Source of the DNA: Phormidium sp. FACHB-1136
Lineage (GTDB): Bacteria > Cyanobacteriota > Cyanobacteriia > Phormidesmidales > Phormidesmidaceae
Assembly (NCBI RefSeq): GCF_014697375.1
Contig: NZ_JACJRS010000010.1
Span: 21,598-85,597 of the forward strand
DNA: 64,000 nt
Reading direction: 5' to 3'
The notes beneath the pieces were generated by a model. That model made no database searches. It worked only from the letters and a program-made list of their open reading frames with translations, and had not been told where the DNA came from. Positions within the stretch are counted from its first letter, which is position 1. Every line of letters starts with the position of its first letter. Shown piece by piece: positions 43,629 to 52,851 of the stretch. A program made the position numbers and the translations under genes.

Positions 43629-45116
43629 ATGGTGGATTGGATCAGCGGCCTAGTCGGCACCGCCCCCCCGTTATTTTCCCAAGATTTGGTTTCCCACGGT
43701 TTGGTTTCCCACGGTTTCCTGTCAACCACCACTCCCTCGGTGCCGTGGTTGGCCGAGATTGCCGAAGCCGAAGTTGAACCCCTGGTGTTGGCTAGCGTGT
43801 TGCTGAGCCTGATTGTGGTCTATCTAGCGGCCAAGATCGGCGGCGAACTGTGTGCCCGCGTGAACCTGCCGCCTGTGTTAGGCGAACTGCTAGGGGGCGT
43901 GGTTGTGGGGGTGTCGGCCCTGCATCTGATTGTGTTCCCCGAAGCAGGGACCAACCCAGACTCGATACTGATGAACTTTGTGAGCTGGGTGACGGGTATT
44001 GCCCCCGAAGACGGCCTCTCACGGGTGTTTGCGGGCGAAAGCGAAGCCCTCTCGGTGCTGGCGGAACTGGGGGTGATCATCCTCTTGTTTGAGATTGGCC
44101 TAGAGTCTGACCTGAAGGAGTTGATTCGGGTTGGCCCCCAGGCGGCGGTGGTGGCGGTGATTGGCGTTGTCGTCCCCTTCGCAGCAGGGACAGCGGGGCT
44201 GATTGGCCTGTTTGGGGTGGATACCATCCCAGCGGTGTTTGCCGGGGCAGCGCTAACGGCCACCAGCATCGGAATTACGGCCAAGGTACTGGCAGAACTG
44301 CAAAAGCTGAGCTCCACCGAGGGCCAAATCATCATCGGAGCCGCTGTGCTCGATGACGTACTGGGCATCATTGTCCTAGCGGTGGTGGCCAGCCTCGCCA
44401 AAACCGGGGAAATCGAAATCCTCAACGTGGTCTACCTGGTGATTGGGGCCGCTGTTTTCCTGGTGGGTTCGATCTTTCTGGGACGCTTGCTCAGCCCATA
44501 TTTTGTCGCCCTGGTGGAGAAGCTACGCACCCGTGGCCAGGTGTTGATTAGTTCCCTGATTTTCGCCTTTGTGCTGGCCTACATTGCCTCGGCCATCCAT
44601 CTAGAGGCGATCCTGGGAGCCTTTGCCGCCGGGTTGATTTTGGCCGAAACCAGCAAGCATAAAGAACTCGAAGAACAAATTAGCCCCATTGCCGATATGC
44701 TGGTACCGATTTTCTTCATCACCGTGGGGGCCAGAACCGACATCAGCGTCCTCAACCCCCTCGACCCCAACAACCGTCCTGGCCTGATCATCGCGTCCTT
44801 CTTGGTCGTCGTGGCCTTTGTGGGCAAGGTGGTGACGGGCTTTGCGGTGTTTGGCCAACCGGGTATCAACCGCCTCGCCGTGGGCATTGGCATGGTGCCC
44901 CGTGGGGAGGTGGGCCTTGTCTTTGCCGGGGTGGGAGCGGCCAGTGGTGTGCTGACAGAATCCCTAGATGCCGCCATCATTGTGATGGTGATCTTGACCA
45001 CCTTCCTGGCCCCACCGTTGCTGCGCCTGGTATTTGTGGATAAAGATGTCGATGAGCCACCCCTGAAGGAAAGCGACTCCCTCGCCACGGTCACCCAAGC
45101 CCCCAACCAGGACTAG
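43629..45116 (+). CDS. CPA2-family cation/proton antiporter (NapA/NhaS3-like)
   Basis: A 495-residue membrane protein with about 12 hydrophobic segments. The ion-binding Asp pair is GAAVLDDVLGIIVLAVVASL; other family features are LPPVLGELLGGVVVGVSAL and RGEVGLVFAGVGAASGVL. It probably exchanges Na+ or K+ for H+ in the plasma or thylakoid membrane, as Synechocystis NhaS3 does. Near the N terminus (about residues 19-28) the sequence LVSHGLVSHG arises from a 15-base tandem duplication. The start ATG 43629 fits, though an N-terminal extension precedes the first membrane segment. Confidence 0.9.
   Translation: MVDWISGLVGTAPPLFSQDLVSHGLVSHGFLSTTTPSVPWLAEIAEAEVEPLVLASVLLSLIVVYLAAKIGGELCARVNLPPVLGELLGGVVVGVSALHLIVFPEAGTNPDSILMNFVSWVTGIAPEDGLSRVFAGESEALSVLAELGVIILLFEIGLESDLKELIRVGPQAAVVAVIGVVVPFAAGTAGLIGLFGVDTIPAVFAGAALTATSIGITAKVLAELQKLSSTEGQIIIGAAVLDDVLGIIVLAVVASLAKTGEIEILNVVYLVIGAAVFLVGSIFLGRLLSPYFVALVEKLRTRGQVLISSLIFAFVLAYIASAIHLEAILGAFAAGLILAETSKHKELEEQISPIADMLVPIFFITVGARTDISVLNPLDPNNRPGLIIASFLVVVAFVGKVVTGFAVFGQPGINRLAVGIGMVPRGEVGLVFAGVGAASGVLTESLDAAIIVMVILTTFLAPPLLRLVFVDKDVDEPPLKESDSLATVTQAPNQD
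43683..43712. repeat. 15-base tandem duplication inside the antiporter gene
   Basis: GATTTGGTTTCCCAC followed by GGTTTGGTTTCCCAC, then a partial third unit (GGTTTCC). It is in frame and duplicates five residues (LVSHG). Confidence 0.9.
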
Positions 45117-45272
45117 GCCCGCCCAACGTGCCGCCGACTCGAACCCTATGGCCAGGGGAAGATCGCTTTTGCCGCCTCACCTGGGGCAGGATTTTTCCCC
45201 TAGTTTGATTCAACCGCCTAGACCCGCTACACTCTATGGAATCCTCTGGCGTCTAAATAGGCATAAGTACTT

Positions 45273-46139
45273 ATGAACAACGGGTTCCAACGCCGTCACC
45301 TCGCCTCCCCTGGCCCTGCCCGCATCGGCATTTTTGATAGCGGCGTGGGTGGCCTCACGGTGCTGCGGGAAATCTATCGCCAACTGCCCCAGGAGTCGGT
45401 GCTGTATTTTGGCGACACGGCCCGCCTGCCCTACGGTTCCCGTTCCCCCGAAGAAATTCTCTACTTTGTGCGCCAGATTCTCACCTGGATGGCCAGCCAG
45501 AACGTCAAAATGGTGATGATGGCCTGCAACACCAGCTCCGCCCTGGCCCTGGATATTGTGCAGTCTGAGTATGACTTTCCCATTTTGGGCCTGATTCGCC
45601 CCGGTGCCCAAGCCGCTACCCAGGTAGGTCAGCGTATCGGTATCATTGCCACCCAGGCCACCGTCAACAGCCAAGCCTATCCCAGCGCCATCCAAGAGCT
45701 TTCCCCCCAGACCCCAGTTTGGCAGGTGGCCTGTCCCCAGTTTGTCACCATCGTGGAGGGCAACCAAATTCAGCAGCCCCACGCTCGCCAAACCGCCGAA
45801 GCCTACCTTAGCCCCTTAATGGAAGCCCAGGTAGATACCCTGATCTACGGCTGCACCCACTACCCCCACCTGGCCCCCCTGCTGAAGACCATCCTGCCCG
45901 CCAAAACCCAGTACGTTGATCCAGCGGTTTCCATGGTCGCCGCCGCCGCCAAGGAGCTTGATGCCCTCGGCCTCCGCAGCAACACCGCCGCCTGGGCCAC
46001 GGATTTCTATGTCAGCGGTTCCGCCAAGGACTTTCGGCGGTTGGCGGTGCAGTGGCTCGGTCACCAGCCCCAGGTCAGCCAAATTCGTCTACCCGAACTA
46101 GCCCCCCAACCCGTGCCCTCGGTGGATGCCCATCTTTAA
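45273..46139 (+). CDS. murI: Glutamate racemase
   Basis: A 288-residue enzyme making D-glutamate for peptidoglycan. The two catalytic cysteines are in MMACNTSSALA and IYGCTHYPHLA; the N-terminal IGIFDSGVGGLTVLREI and YFGDTARLPYGSRS are diagnostic. The first 16 residues before ARIGIFDSG are a non-conserved extension, so a start slightly downstream is possible but no better codon is seen. It is convergent with the second rpsU, and both end at a shared terminator. Confidence 0.96.
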   Translation: MNNGFQRRHLASPGPARIGIFDSGVGGLTVLREIYRQLPQESVLYFGDTARLPYGSRSPEEILYFVRQILTWMASQNVKMVMMACNTSSALALDIVQSEYDFPILGLIRPGAQAATQVGQRIGIIATQATVNSQAYPSAIQELSPQTPVWQVACPQFVTIVEGNQIQQPHARQTAEAYLSPLMEAQVDTLIYGCTHYPHLAPLLKTILPAKTQYVDPAVSMVAAAAKELDALGLRSNTAAWATDFYVSGSAKDFRRLAVQWLGHQPQVSQIRLPELAPQPVPSVDAHL

Positions 46140-46250
46140 CCATGGCGTTCTGGCCAAGAACGCCTAAGCGGAAAACTTCGGGTTCAGGGAGGCCCAATGT
46201 CGCCTACGGCAACCCGTAGACGGCTCTCACAACGGCCATAAAACCCCACT

Positions 46251-46285
46251 AAAAAAGAGGTGTCGAATCATCGGCACCTCTTTTT
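46251..46285. terminator. Bidirectional terminator between murI and rpsU
   Basis: AAAAAAGAGGTG at 46251-46262 and CACCTCTTTTT at 46275-46285 form a 7-base stem flanked by an A-run and a T-run, so it can end transcription from both convergent genes. Confidence 0.88.
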
Positions 46286-46355
46286 AGCCCATGTCATGAC
46301 CTACAGATTTCAAGATCCATAGATCCATGGATTTAGTAACACAATCAGTCCGGCT

Positions 46356-46532
46356 TTAGCGGTAACGCTTTTTGCGGCGAGCCACGGCCTTGCGCTTGCG
46401 CTTTTCCTGGGGCGTCTCGAAGTGGCGGCGACGCTTGACTTCAGAAAAAATACCAGCCTTTGACACCTGCCGCTTAAAGCGACGCAGGGCTGATTCAATC
46501 CCTTCGTTTTCACCAACAACAACTTGAGTCAT
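46356..46532 (-). CDS. rpsU: Small ribosomal subunit protein bS21 (paralogue 2)
   Basis: A 58-residue protein starting at ATG 46532 and ending at TAA 46356-46358: it begins [20 protein letters not shown], continues with [20 protein letters not shown], and ends [15 protein letters not shown]. The bS21 family match is unambiguous. It differs from the copy at 21858 at many positions, chiefly in the basic C-terminal half. Two rpsU genes are common in cyanobacteria. An AGGAG lies about 15 bases before the ATG, a rather long spacing. It is convergent with murI. Confidence 0.93.
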   Translation of the reverse strand: MTQVVVGENEGIESALRRFKRQVSKAGIFSEVKRRRHFETPQEKRKRKAVARRKKRYR

Positions 46533-46914
46533 ACGAACTTGCCTATTTCTCCTGCAATGGTAATGGATACCGAAACAATCACGACAAAACCAATGGTCTA
46601 GGAAGCTATCAAGGTAAACCCGATAAACTAGGGCTACCTAACGACCAAGAACCTGGCCAAGGGGAGCCTTGACCAACCAAAATGCTTTTTAGATATGCCT
46701 CAGGACGGTCTGTGCCACCTCCCGCAGTCCTAGGCGATCCGTTTAGACAGCAAAACAGGGGCACAATGTCCCTGATCTGTACCTTACCCAGACTACCACA
46801 GAGATGCCCACCCACGCCTTTAACCTCGGTAAGGTGGATTGACCAACGGCGGGAAATCCCGCATTCTAGAGTCTGTCAGCTTTTCCCCGATCTCCATCCT
46901 CAACAGGAGTCCCC
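46533..46914. other. 382-base divergent intergenic region between rpsU and ureC
   Basis: I see no gene here. It holds a short hairpin GCGGG-AAAT-CCCGC near 46850 and a ribosome binding site AGGAG just before ureC. No NtcA box (GTA-N8-TAC) was found by eye, though urease genes are often nitrogen-regulated. It could hold the long leader of rpsU. Confidence 0.4.
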
Positions 46915-48624
<1,710 letters not shown>

Positions 48625-48711
48625 ATCTGCCCTTGGAATCGCTTCCTGGTGGGATGGCGAAGGCTTTTACGCATGTTAGGGATCGTAGGTGGAATGGCGC
48701 TGAATTAAGGT

Positions 48712-48781
48712 TGGTGGGCGGTGTTTATCCTACGGATTACCTCAACTGGTGGGCAGTGCCCATCCTACGAATTACTTAAAT
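48712..48781. repeat. 35-base imperfect tandem repeat
   Basis: Two 35-base units starting TGGTGGGC and containing ATCCTACGRATTAC begin at 48712 and 48747. The second unit overlaps the stop codon and last residues of the small membrane-protein gene. It resembles the GTGGGCAGTGCCCA-type dispersed cyanobacterial repeat. Confidence 0.8.
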
Positions 48782-49020
48782 ACCGTGGTTAAGATAACGG
48801 TGATGGTGGCGCTGGCAATCAGGGTAAATGCCAACTGCACCACCCATTGGGTACCTTTTTGGTAGGCATCAAACTTGTCGTTAGAGCGTTCCATCTCGCG
48901 GCTGAGCGTATCAAACCGCTGATCCACATCGGCGGTAAGTTTATCAACATCAAGCGTGATCTGATCAAGCTTGTTAGCGAGGTCTCGTAGGGTAGGTTCG
49001 GGTTGGGGCTGTGCAGTCAT
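48772..49020 (-). CDS. Small coiled-coil tail-anchored membrane protein
   Basis: An 82-residue protein. Residues 10-58 form a likely coiled coil with heptad spacing (LANKLDQITLDVDKLTADVD and so on), and residues 60-80 are a C-terminal membrane segment (WVVQLAFTLIASATITVIL). The layout suggests a tail-anchored membrane protein; similar short proteins are widespread and uncharacterised. The gene's last codons and stop are contributed by a dispersed repeat, so its C terminus may be recently altered. Confidence 0.65.
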   Translation of the reverse strand: MTAQPQPEPTLRDLANKLDQITLDVDKLTADVDQRFDTLSREMERSNDKFDAYQKGTQWVVQLAFTLIASATITVILTTVFK

Positions 49021-49068
49021 GGCCTAGATGCAGGAAAATCATGCAGTCGGGACTGTCATCCCCTCCAT

Positions 49069-49104
49069 TCTAGGTTGTTCTGTGAGTCTAGGTTGTTCCG
49101 TGAG
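49069..49104. repeat. 18-base tandem duplication before the DUF1810 gene
   Basis: TCTAGGTTGTTCTGTGAG followed by TCTAGGTTGTTCCGTGAG (one difference), then a partial third unit. It ends 8 bases before the ATG of the DUF1810 gene. Confidence 0.9.
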
Positions 49105-49112
49105 GTTGTCCC

Positions 49113-49616
49113 ATGAGTGCGCTGCCGCCTAATTTCCCAGCAGGTGAGGATGATCTCGACCGCTTTGTGCGGGCTCAACAGGAGGACTATGCCATCGCCC
49201 TGGACGAGGTGCGTAACGGCTACAAACAGTCCCACTGGATGTGGTACATCTTCCCGCAGATTCAGGGACTCGGCTTTAGTGAGATGTCCCAAACCTATGC
49301 CATTGGGGATGCCGCAGAGGCCAAAGCCTATTTGCAGCATTCTATCCTGGGGCCACGGTTGCTAGAAATTACCGCAGCCGTTCTGGCCTTAGAGGGGCTA
49401 TCGGCCTACGACATTTTTGGCACACCGGATGATCAAAAGCTGCGTTCCTGCTGCACCCTGTTCGCCAGGGTCTCGCCACCGGGGTCGGTGTTCGAGCAAG
49501 TGCTGGCCAAGTACTTTGACAGTCAGCCCGACCCCACGACGCTAGAATACTTTGCCAGTGGGACAGATGCCTTTGCCGTGAGGTCAGACGATGGACAAGA
49601 CTCTCTACGACCATGA
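49113..49616 (+). CDS. DUF1810 family protein
   Basis: A 167-residue protein matching the DUF1810 pattern: DDLDRFVRAQQEDYAIALDEVRNGYKQSHWMWYIFPQI, then YAIGDAAEAKAYLQHSILGPRL and KLRSCCTLFARV. Function is unknown; the family is widespread in bacteria. Its last 26 bases overlap the next gene, so the two are co-translated. The leader carries an 18-base tandem duplication. Confidence 0.88.
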   Translation: MSALPPNFPAGEDDLDRFVRAQQEDYAIALDEVRNGYKQSHWMWYIFPQIQGLGFSEMSQTYAIGDAAEAKAYLQHSILGPRLLEITAAVLALEGLSAYDIFGTPDDQKLRSCCTLFARVSPPGSVFEQVLAKYFDSQPDPTTLEYFASGTDAFAVRSDDGQDSLRP

Positions 49617-50058
49617 TTTTCAGCAATGGCTCAGCCAGACGGTACAGCAACTACAAAATCGGCAGTTTGAGGGGCTAGATATTGAACATTTAATTGAGGA
49701 GTTGACAGAGTTGGGCCGATCCGAAAAGAATGCCCTGAAGAGCAACCTCACGATCCTTCTGGCCCATTTGCTGAAACTGCGGGTTCAATCTACGGCTCCA
49801 GAAACCATGCAGAGAAGCTGGTATAGCTCCGTCATTGAACATCGTCAGCGGGTGTTGGATAGCTTGGAGGGTACCCCGTCGCTGAAGACTTTTCTAGTGG
49901 AAGCGATGGAGCAAGCCTATCCTAATGCTCGCAAGATTGCGATTAAGGAGGGTAAGCTGGCAAAATTTGGAATTTCTACACCATCCGGGGCCGACTATCC
50001 GCTGAGTTGCCCTTTTTCTATCCAGGAGATTCTAGACGAAGACTTTTACGGAGGTTAG
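49591..50058 (+). CDS. DUF29 family protein
   Basis: A 155-residue protein of the DUF29 family, which is strongly expanded in cyanobacteria. Typical features: LYDHDFQQWLSQTVQQLQNRQFEGLDIEHLIEELTELGRSEKNALKSNLTILLAHLLKL and QRSWYSSVIEHRQRV. Function unknown. It starts inside the DUF1810 gene (26-base overlap). Members often occur in many copies per genome and near mobile elements. Confidence 0.9.
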   Translation: MDKTLYDHDFQQWLSQTVQQLQNRQFEGLDIEHLIEELTELGRSEKNALKSNLTILLAHLLKLRVQSTAPETMQRSWYSSVIEHRQRVLDSLEGTPSLKTFLVEAMEQAYPNARKIAIKEGKLAKFGISTPSGADYPLSCPFSIQEILDEDFYGG

Positions 50059-50183
50059 GGAGCGAGGTGTGATACAAATTATTGCCAATTGATGGGACGA
50101 GGGGCGTTTGGCGGAATGTTGAGGATACGGCACGACCGGAGGGAACTCTGCCGGGTCGCTGTCCAACGTGTTTTGGGAATTTT

Positions 50184-51476
50184 ATGGCCACCTCCATCCT
50201 GTCTGATGCCAACCGTCGTTTAGAACGTGCCCTGAAGTACGTCACCATTTCTGAGGATGCTGCGGAGCGGCTACGCTATCCCAAGGCCAGCCTCACGGTG
50301 TCAATTCCGGTGCGGATGGATGACGGTAGCCTGCGGGTGTTTCAGGGCTATCGGGTGCGCTACGACGATACCCGTGGCCCCGCCAAGGGGGGCATTCGCT
50401 ACCATCCCAGCGTCACCCTGGATGAGGTGCAATCCCTGGCCTTTTGGATGACGTTTAAATGTGCGGCCTTGAATTTGCCCTTGGGGGGCGGCAAGGGCGG
50501 CGTCACCGTCAACCCCAAGGAGCTTTCCAAGTTTGAGCTGGAGCGCCTCAGTCGGGGCTACATCGACGCCATTGCCGATTTCATTGGCCCCGATGTGGAC
50601 ATTCCCGCCCCGGATGTGTACACCAACGCCCTGATTATGGGCTGGATGGTGGATCAGTACAGCATCATTCGGCGCAAGCACAGTCCGGCGGTGATCACGG
50701 GCAAACCCCTGAGTATGGGCGGCAGCGAGGGCCGCGATACGGCGACGGGCATGGGTGCGTTCTACGTGATCGAGGCGATGATGGCGAAGGTGGGCAAGCT
50801 GCCCCAAATGACCACGGTGGCGGTGCAGGGCTTTGGCAATGCGGGCAGCATTGTGGCGCGGTTGCTGTTTGATGCTGGGTATCGGGTGGTGGCGGTGAGC
50901 GACTCCCAGGGCGGCGTATTTTCCCCCCAGGGGCTAGATATTCCCAGCATTCAGCAGTTCAAAACCAGCCACCGTAGCCTGCAAGCGGTTTACTGCGAGG
51001 GCACGGTCTGCAACATTATGCAAGATCACACCATCCTCACCAACGAAGACCTGCTGACCCTGGATGTGGACATTTTGATTCCGGCGGCGCTAGAAAACCA
51101 AATTACCGCCGAAAACGCCGCCCAAATCCAGGCCCGCTATATTTTTGAGGTGGCCAATGGCCCCATCAGCGCCGATGCCGATCTCATCTTGGAGGACAAG
51201 GACATCACCGTTTTCCCGGATATTTTGGTCAATGCCGGGGGCGTCACGGTCAGCTACTTTGAATGGGTGCAAAACCGCAGCGGGCTGTACTGGTCGCGGC
51301 AGGAAGTTAACCAGCGGTTGCAGGGCATGATGGTGACCGAAGCCGACCACATTTGGCAAATCGCCCAGGAAAAGACGATCTCTGTCCGCACCGCCGCCTA
51401 TGTCCATGCCCTGTCTCGCCTGGGGGATGCCCTCAATGCCAAGGGCATCCGCGACGATTATGTGGGCAACCGCTGA
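50184..51476 (+). CDS. gdhA: Glutamate dehydrogenase
   Basis: About 430 residues, the short hexameric class interconverting 2-oxoglutarate plus ammonia and glutamate. Features: the Lys-containing RGPAKGGIRYHP and LPLGGGKGGVTVNP, the catalytic Asp in DIPAPDVYTN, and the dinucleotide fold VAVQGFGNAGSIVARLL. NAD versus NADP use cannot be read with confidence. The start is ATG 50184; in-frame sequence upstream to 50082 is not conserved in character. With gltA and ureC it contributes to the carbon/nitrogen junction. Confidence 0.95.
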   Translation: MATSILSDANRRLERALKYVTISEDAAERLRYPKASLTVSIPVRMDDGSLRVFQGYRVRYDDTRGPAKGGIRYHPSVTLDEVQSLAFWMTFKCAALNLPLGGGKGGVTVNPKELSKFELERLSRGYIDAIADFIGPDVDIPAPDVYTNALIMGWMVDQYSIIRRKHSPAVITGKPLSMGGSEGRDTATGMGAFYVIEAMMAKVGKLPQMTTVAVQGFGNAGSIVARLLFDAGYRVVAVSDSQGGVFSPQGLDIPSIQQFKTSHRSLQAVYCEGTVCNIMQDHTILTNEDLLTLDVDILIPAALENQITAENAAQIQARYIFEVANGPISADADLILEDKDITVFPDILVNAGGVTVSYFEWVQNRSGLYWSRQEVNQRLQGMMVTEADHIWQIAQEKTISVRTAAYVHALSRLGDALNAKGIRDDYVGNR

Positions 51477-51480
51477 TCTT

Positions 51481-51588
51481 GATCCCCCCTAGCCCCCCTT
51501 GCCAAGGGGGGAACCGAAGTTAAAGCCCCCCTTAGTAAGGGGAAACCGTCATCAAAGTCCCCCTTACTAAGGGGGATTTAGGGGGATC
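51481..51588. repeat. CCCCCT/AGGGGG palindromic spacer repeat, second copy
   Basis: It begins GATCCCCCCTAGCCCCCC right after gdhA and ends TTTAGGGGGATC, with three internal CCCCTT...AAGGGG palindromes. It occupies much of the 365-base gap to the next gene; the remainder (51589-51841) shows nothing recognisable. Confidence 0.75.
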
Positions 51589-51841
51589 TCCCAGGCGCTG
51601 GCCGATGGCAACCGGATCCGGATACGCCGTCGCCTGGGGCGGTGGTCAGGAGAAAACTGCGGCAAGGGGAAAAGATTGCGGGTAGTCCTATTTCGTACAG
51701 GCTAGAGAATAATCAGGCTACCCTAGAGACCTTACAGCAGTAGATTGCTGTTTTTGGCTGTTTTTTCTCTGACCCGTAGATTAATGCACTACCAGATTGC
51801 GTTAAGGTTGGGCTGAGGAGTTGTGGCAAAGAGGTGATACC

Positions 51842-52666
51842 GTGTCTGGGTTGCCCGCTGATGATGACTTTAGTGAGGTGCCACAGGTGCCCGATGGGAA
51901 GGTGGCCCTGCAAGTGGGAGAGGTGGCCCTAGCGGCGACGGATCTGCTGCCATGCCTGAGGCGCTATGGTCTATTGCCCGCCTTCCTGCGGGAGGTCGTG
52001 ATCGACCAAGCCATTGCCCCCTTTACCCTCACGGAGGAGGAAGCCGCCGCCGCCGTCGATCAGTTCAGGCAGGCGAATCAACTGACGGCCCCAGAGCAGT
52101 GCAAGACCTATTTAGAACAGCGAGGGTTCGTAGAGGCGGATCTAGCCCCCCTGGCCCAGCGAGAACGGCGACTGCATCAATTTAAGCTAGACACCTGGGG
52201 TAACAAGGTCGAATCTTACTTTTTACAGCGCAAAACCCAGATGGATCGGGTGCTGTATTCCCTCATTCGCACCCGCGAGGCGGGGATGGCCCAGGAGCTT
52301 TATTTTCGCATTCAAGACGACGGGGAGCCCTTTGCTGACCTGGCCCGCCAGTATTCCGAAGGGCAGGAGGCCCAAACCGGAGGATTGATCGGCCCCGTGG
52401 AACTATCGGTGCCCCATGCCGCCCTAGGGCGAATTTTGTCCATTAGCCAGCCCGGCCAACTGTGGCCCCCCACCAAAGTGGGCGATTGGTTTGTGGTCGT
52501 TAGGTTAGAAAAGTTCTTACCCGCCAAGCTCGACGAGGTCACTCGTCAACGGTTGTTGGATGAACTGTTCAACCATTGGCTGATCGAACAGGTACAAAAA
52601 GGGCTAGCGGAGAATGGCCTGGTGCCAAGCCCAGGGGCCGAGTTGTCCGCAATTGATCGGCTCTAA
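51842..52666 (+). CDS. Parvulin-like peptidyl-prolyl isomerase
   Basis: About 274 residues. The C-terminal half has the parvulin (PpiC) core: AQELYFRIQDDGEPFADLARQYSEGQEAQTGGLIGPVEL and GDWFVVVRLEKFLPAKLD. The N-terminal half is a helical SurA/PrsA-like region. No signal peptide is present, unlike SurA or PrsA. Similar cytoplasmic cyanobacterial proteins are annotated as peptidylprolyl isomerases. I chose GTG 51842, with AGAGG seven bases upstream, over TTG 51821, whose purine-rich site abuts the codon. Confidence 0.8.
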   Translation: MSGLPADDDFSEVPQVPDGKVALQVGEVALAATDLLPCLRRYGLLPAFLREVVIDQAIAPFTLTEEEAAAAVDQFRQANQLTAPEQCKTYLEQRGFVEADLAPLAQRERRLHQFKLDTWGNKVESYFLQRKTQMDRVLYSLIRTREAGMAQELYFRIQDDGEPFADLARQYSEGQEAQTGGLIGPVELSVPHAALGRILSISQPGQLWPPTKVGDWFVVVRLEKFLPAKLDEVTRQRLLDELFNHWLIEQVQKGLAENGLVPSPGAELSAIDRL

Positions 52667-52851
52667 CCCACAGTTTTCAACGGTTTTCGCCTCTGATAGT
52701 CTCTATCGAACACGGCCTCAGCCCGGTTGAAGAACCGCCCTAGAACCGGGGGACACGGTTTCTCACTTTACTCACCTGGGAAAGTCAAGGATTTAGCGAT
52801 ACCCTAAAAAATGCAGAATCTGGGGCTTTGCGCTCGGTATTCGCTGGTTCT

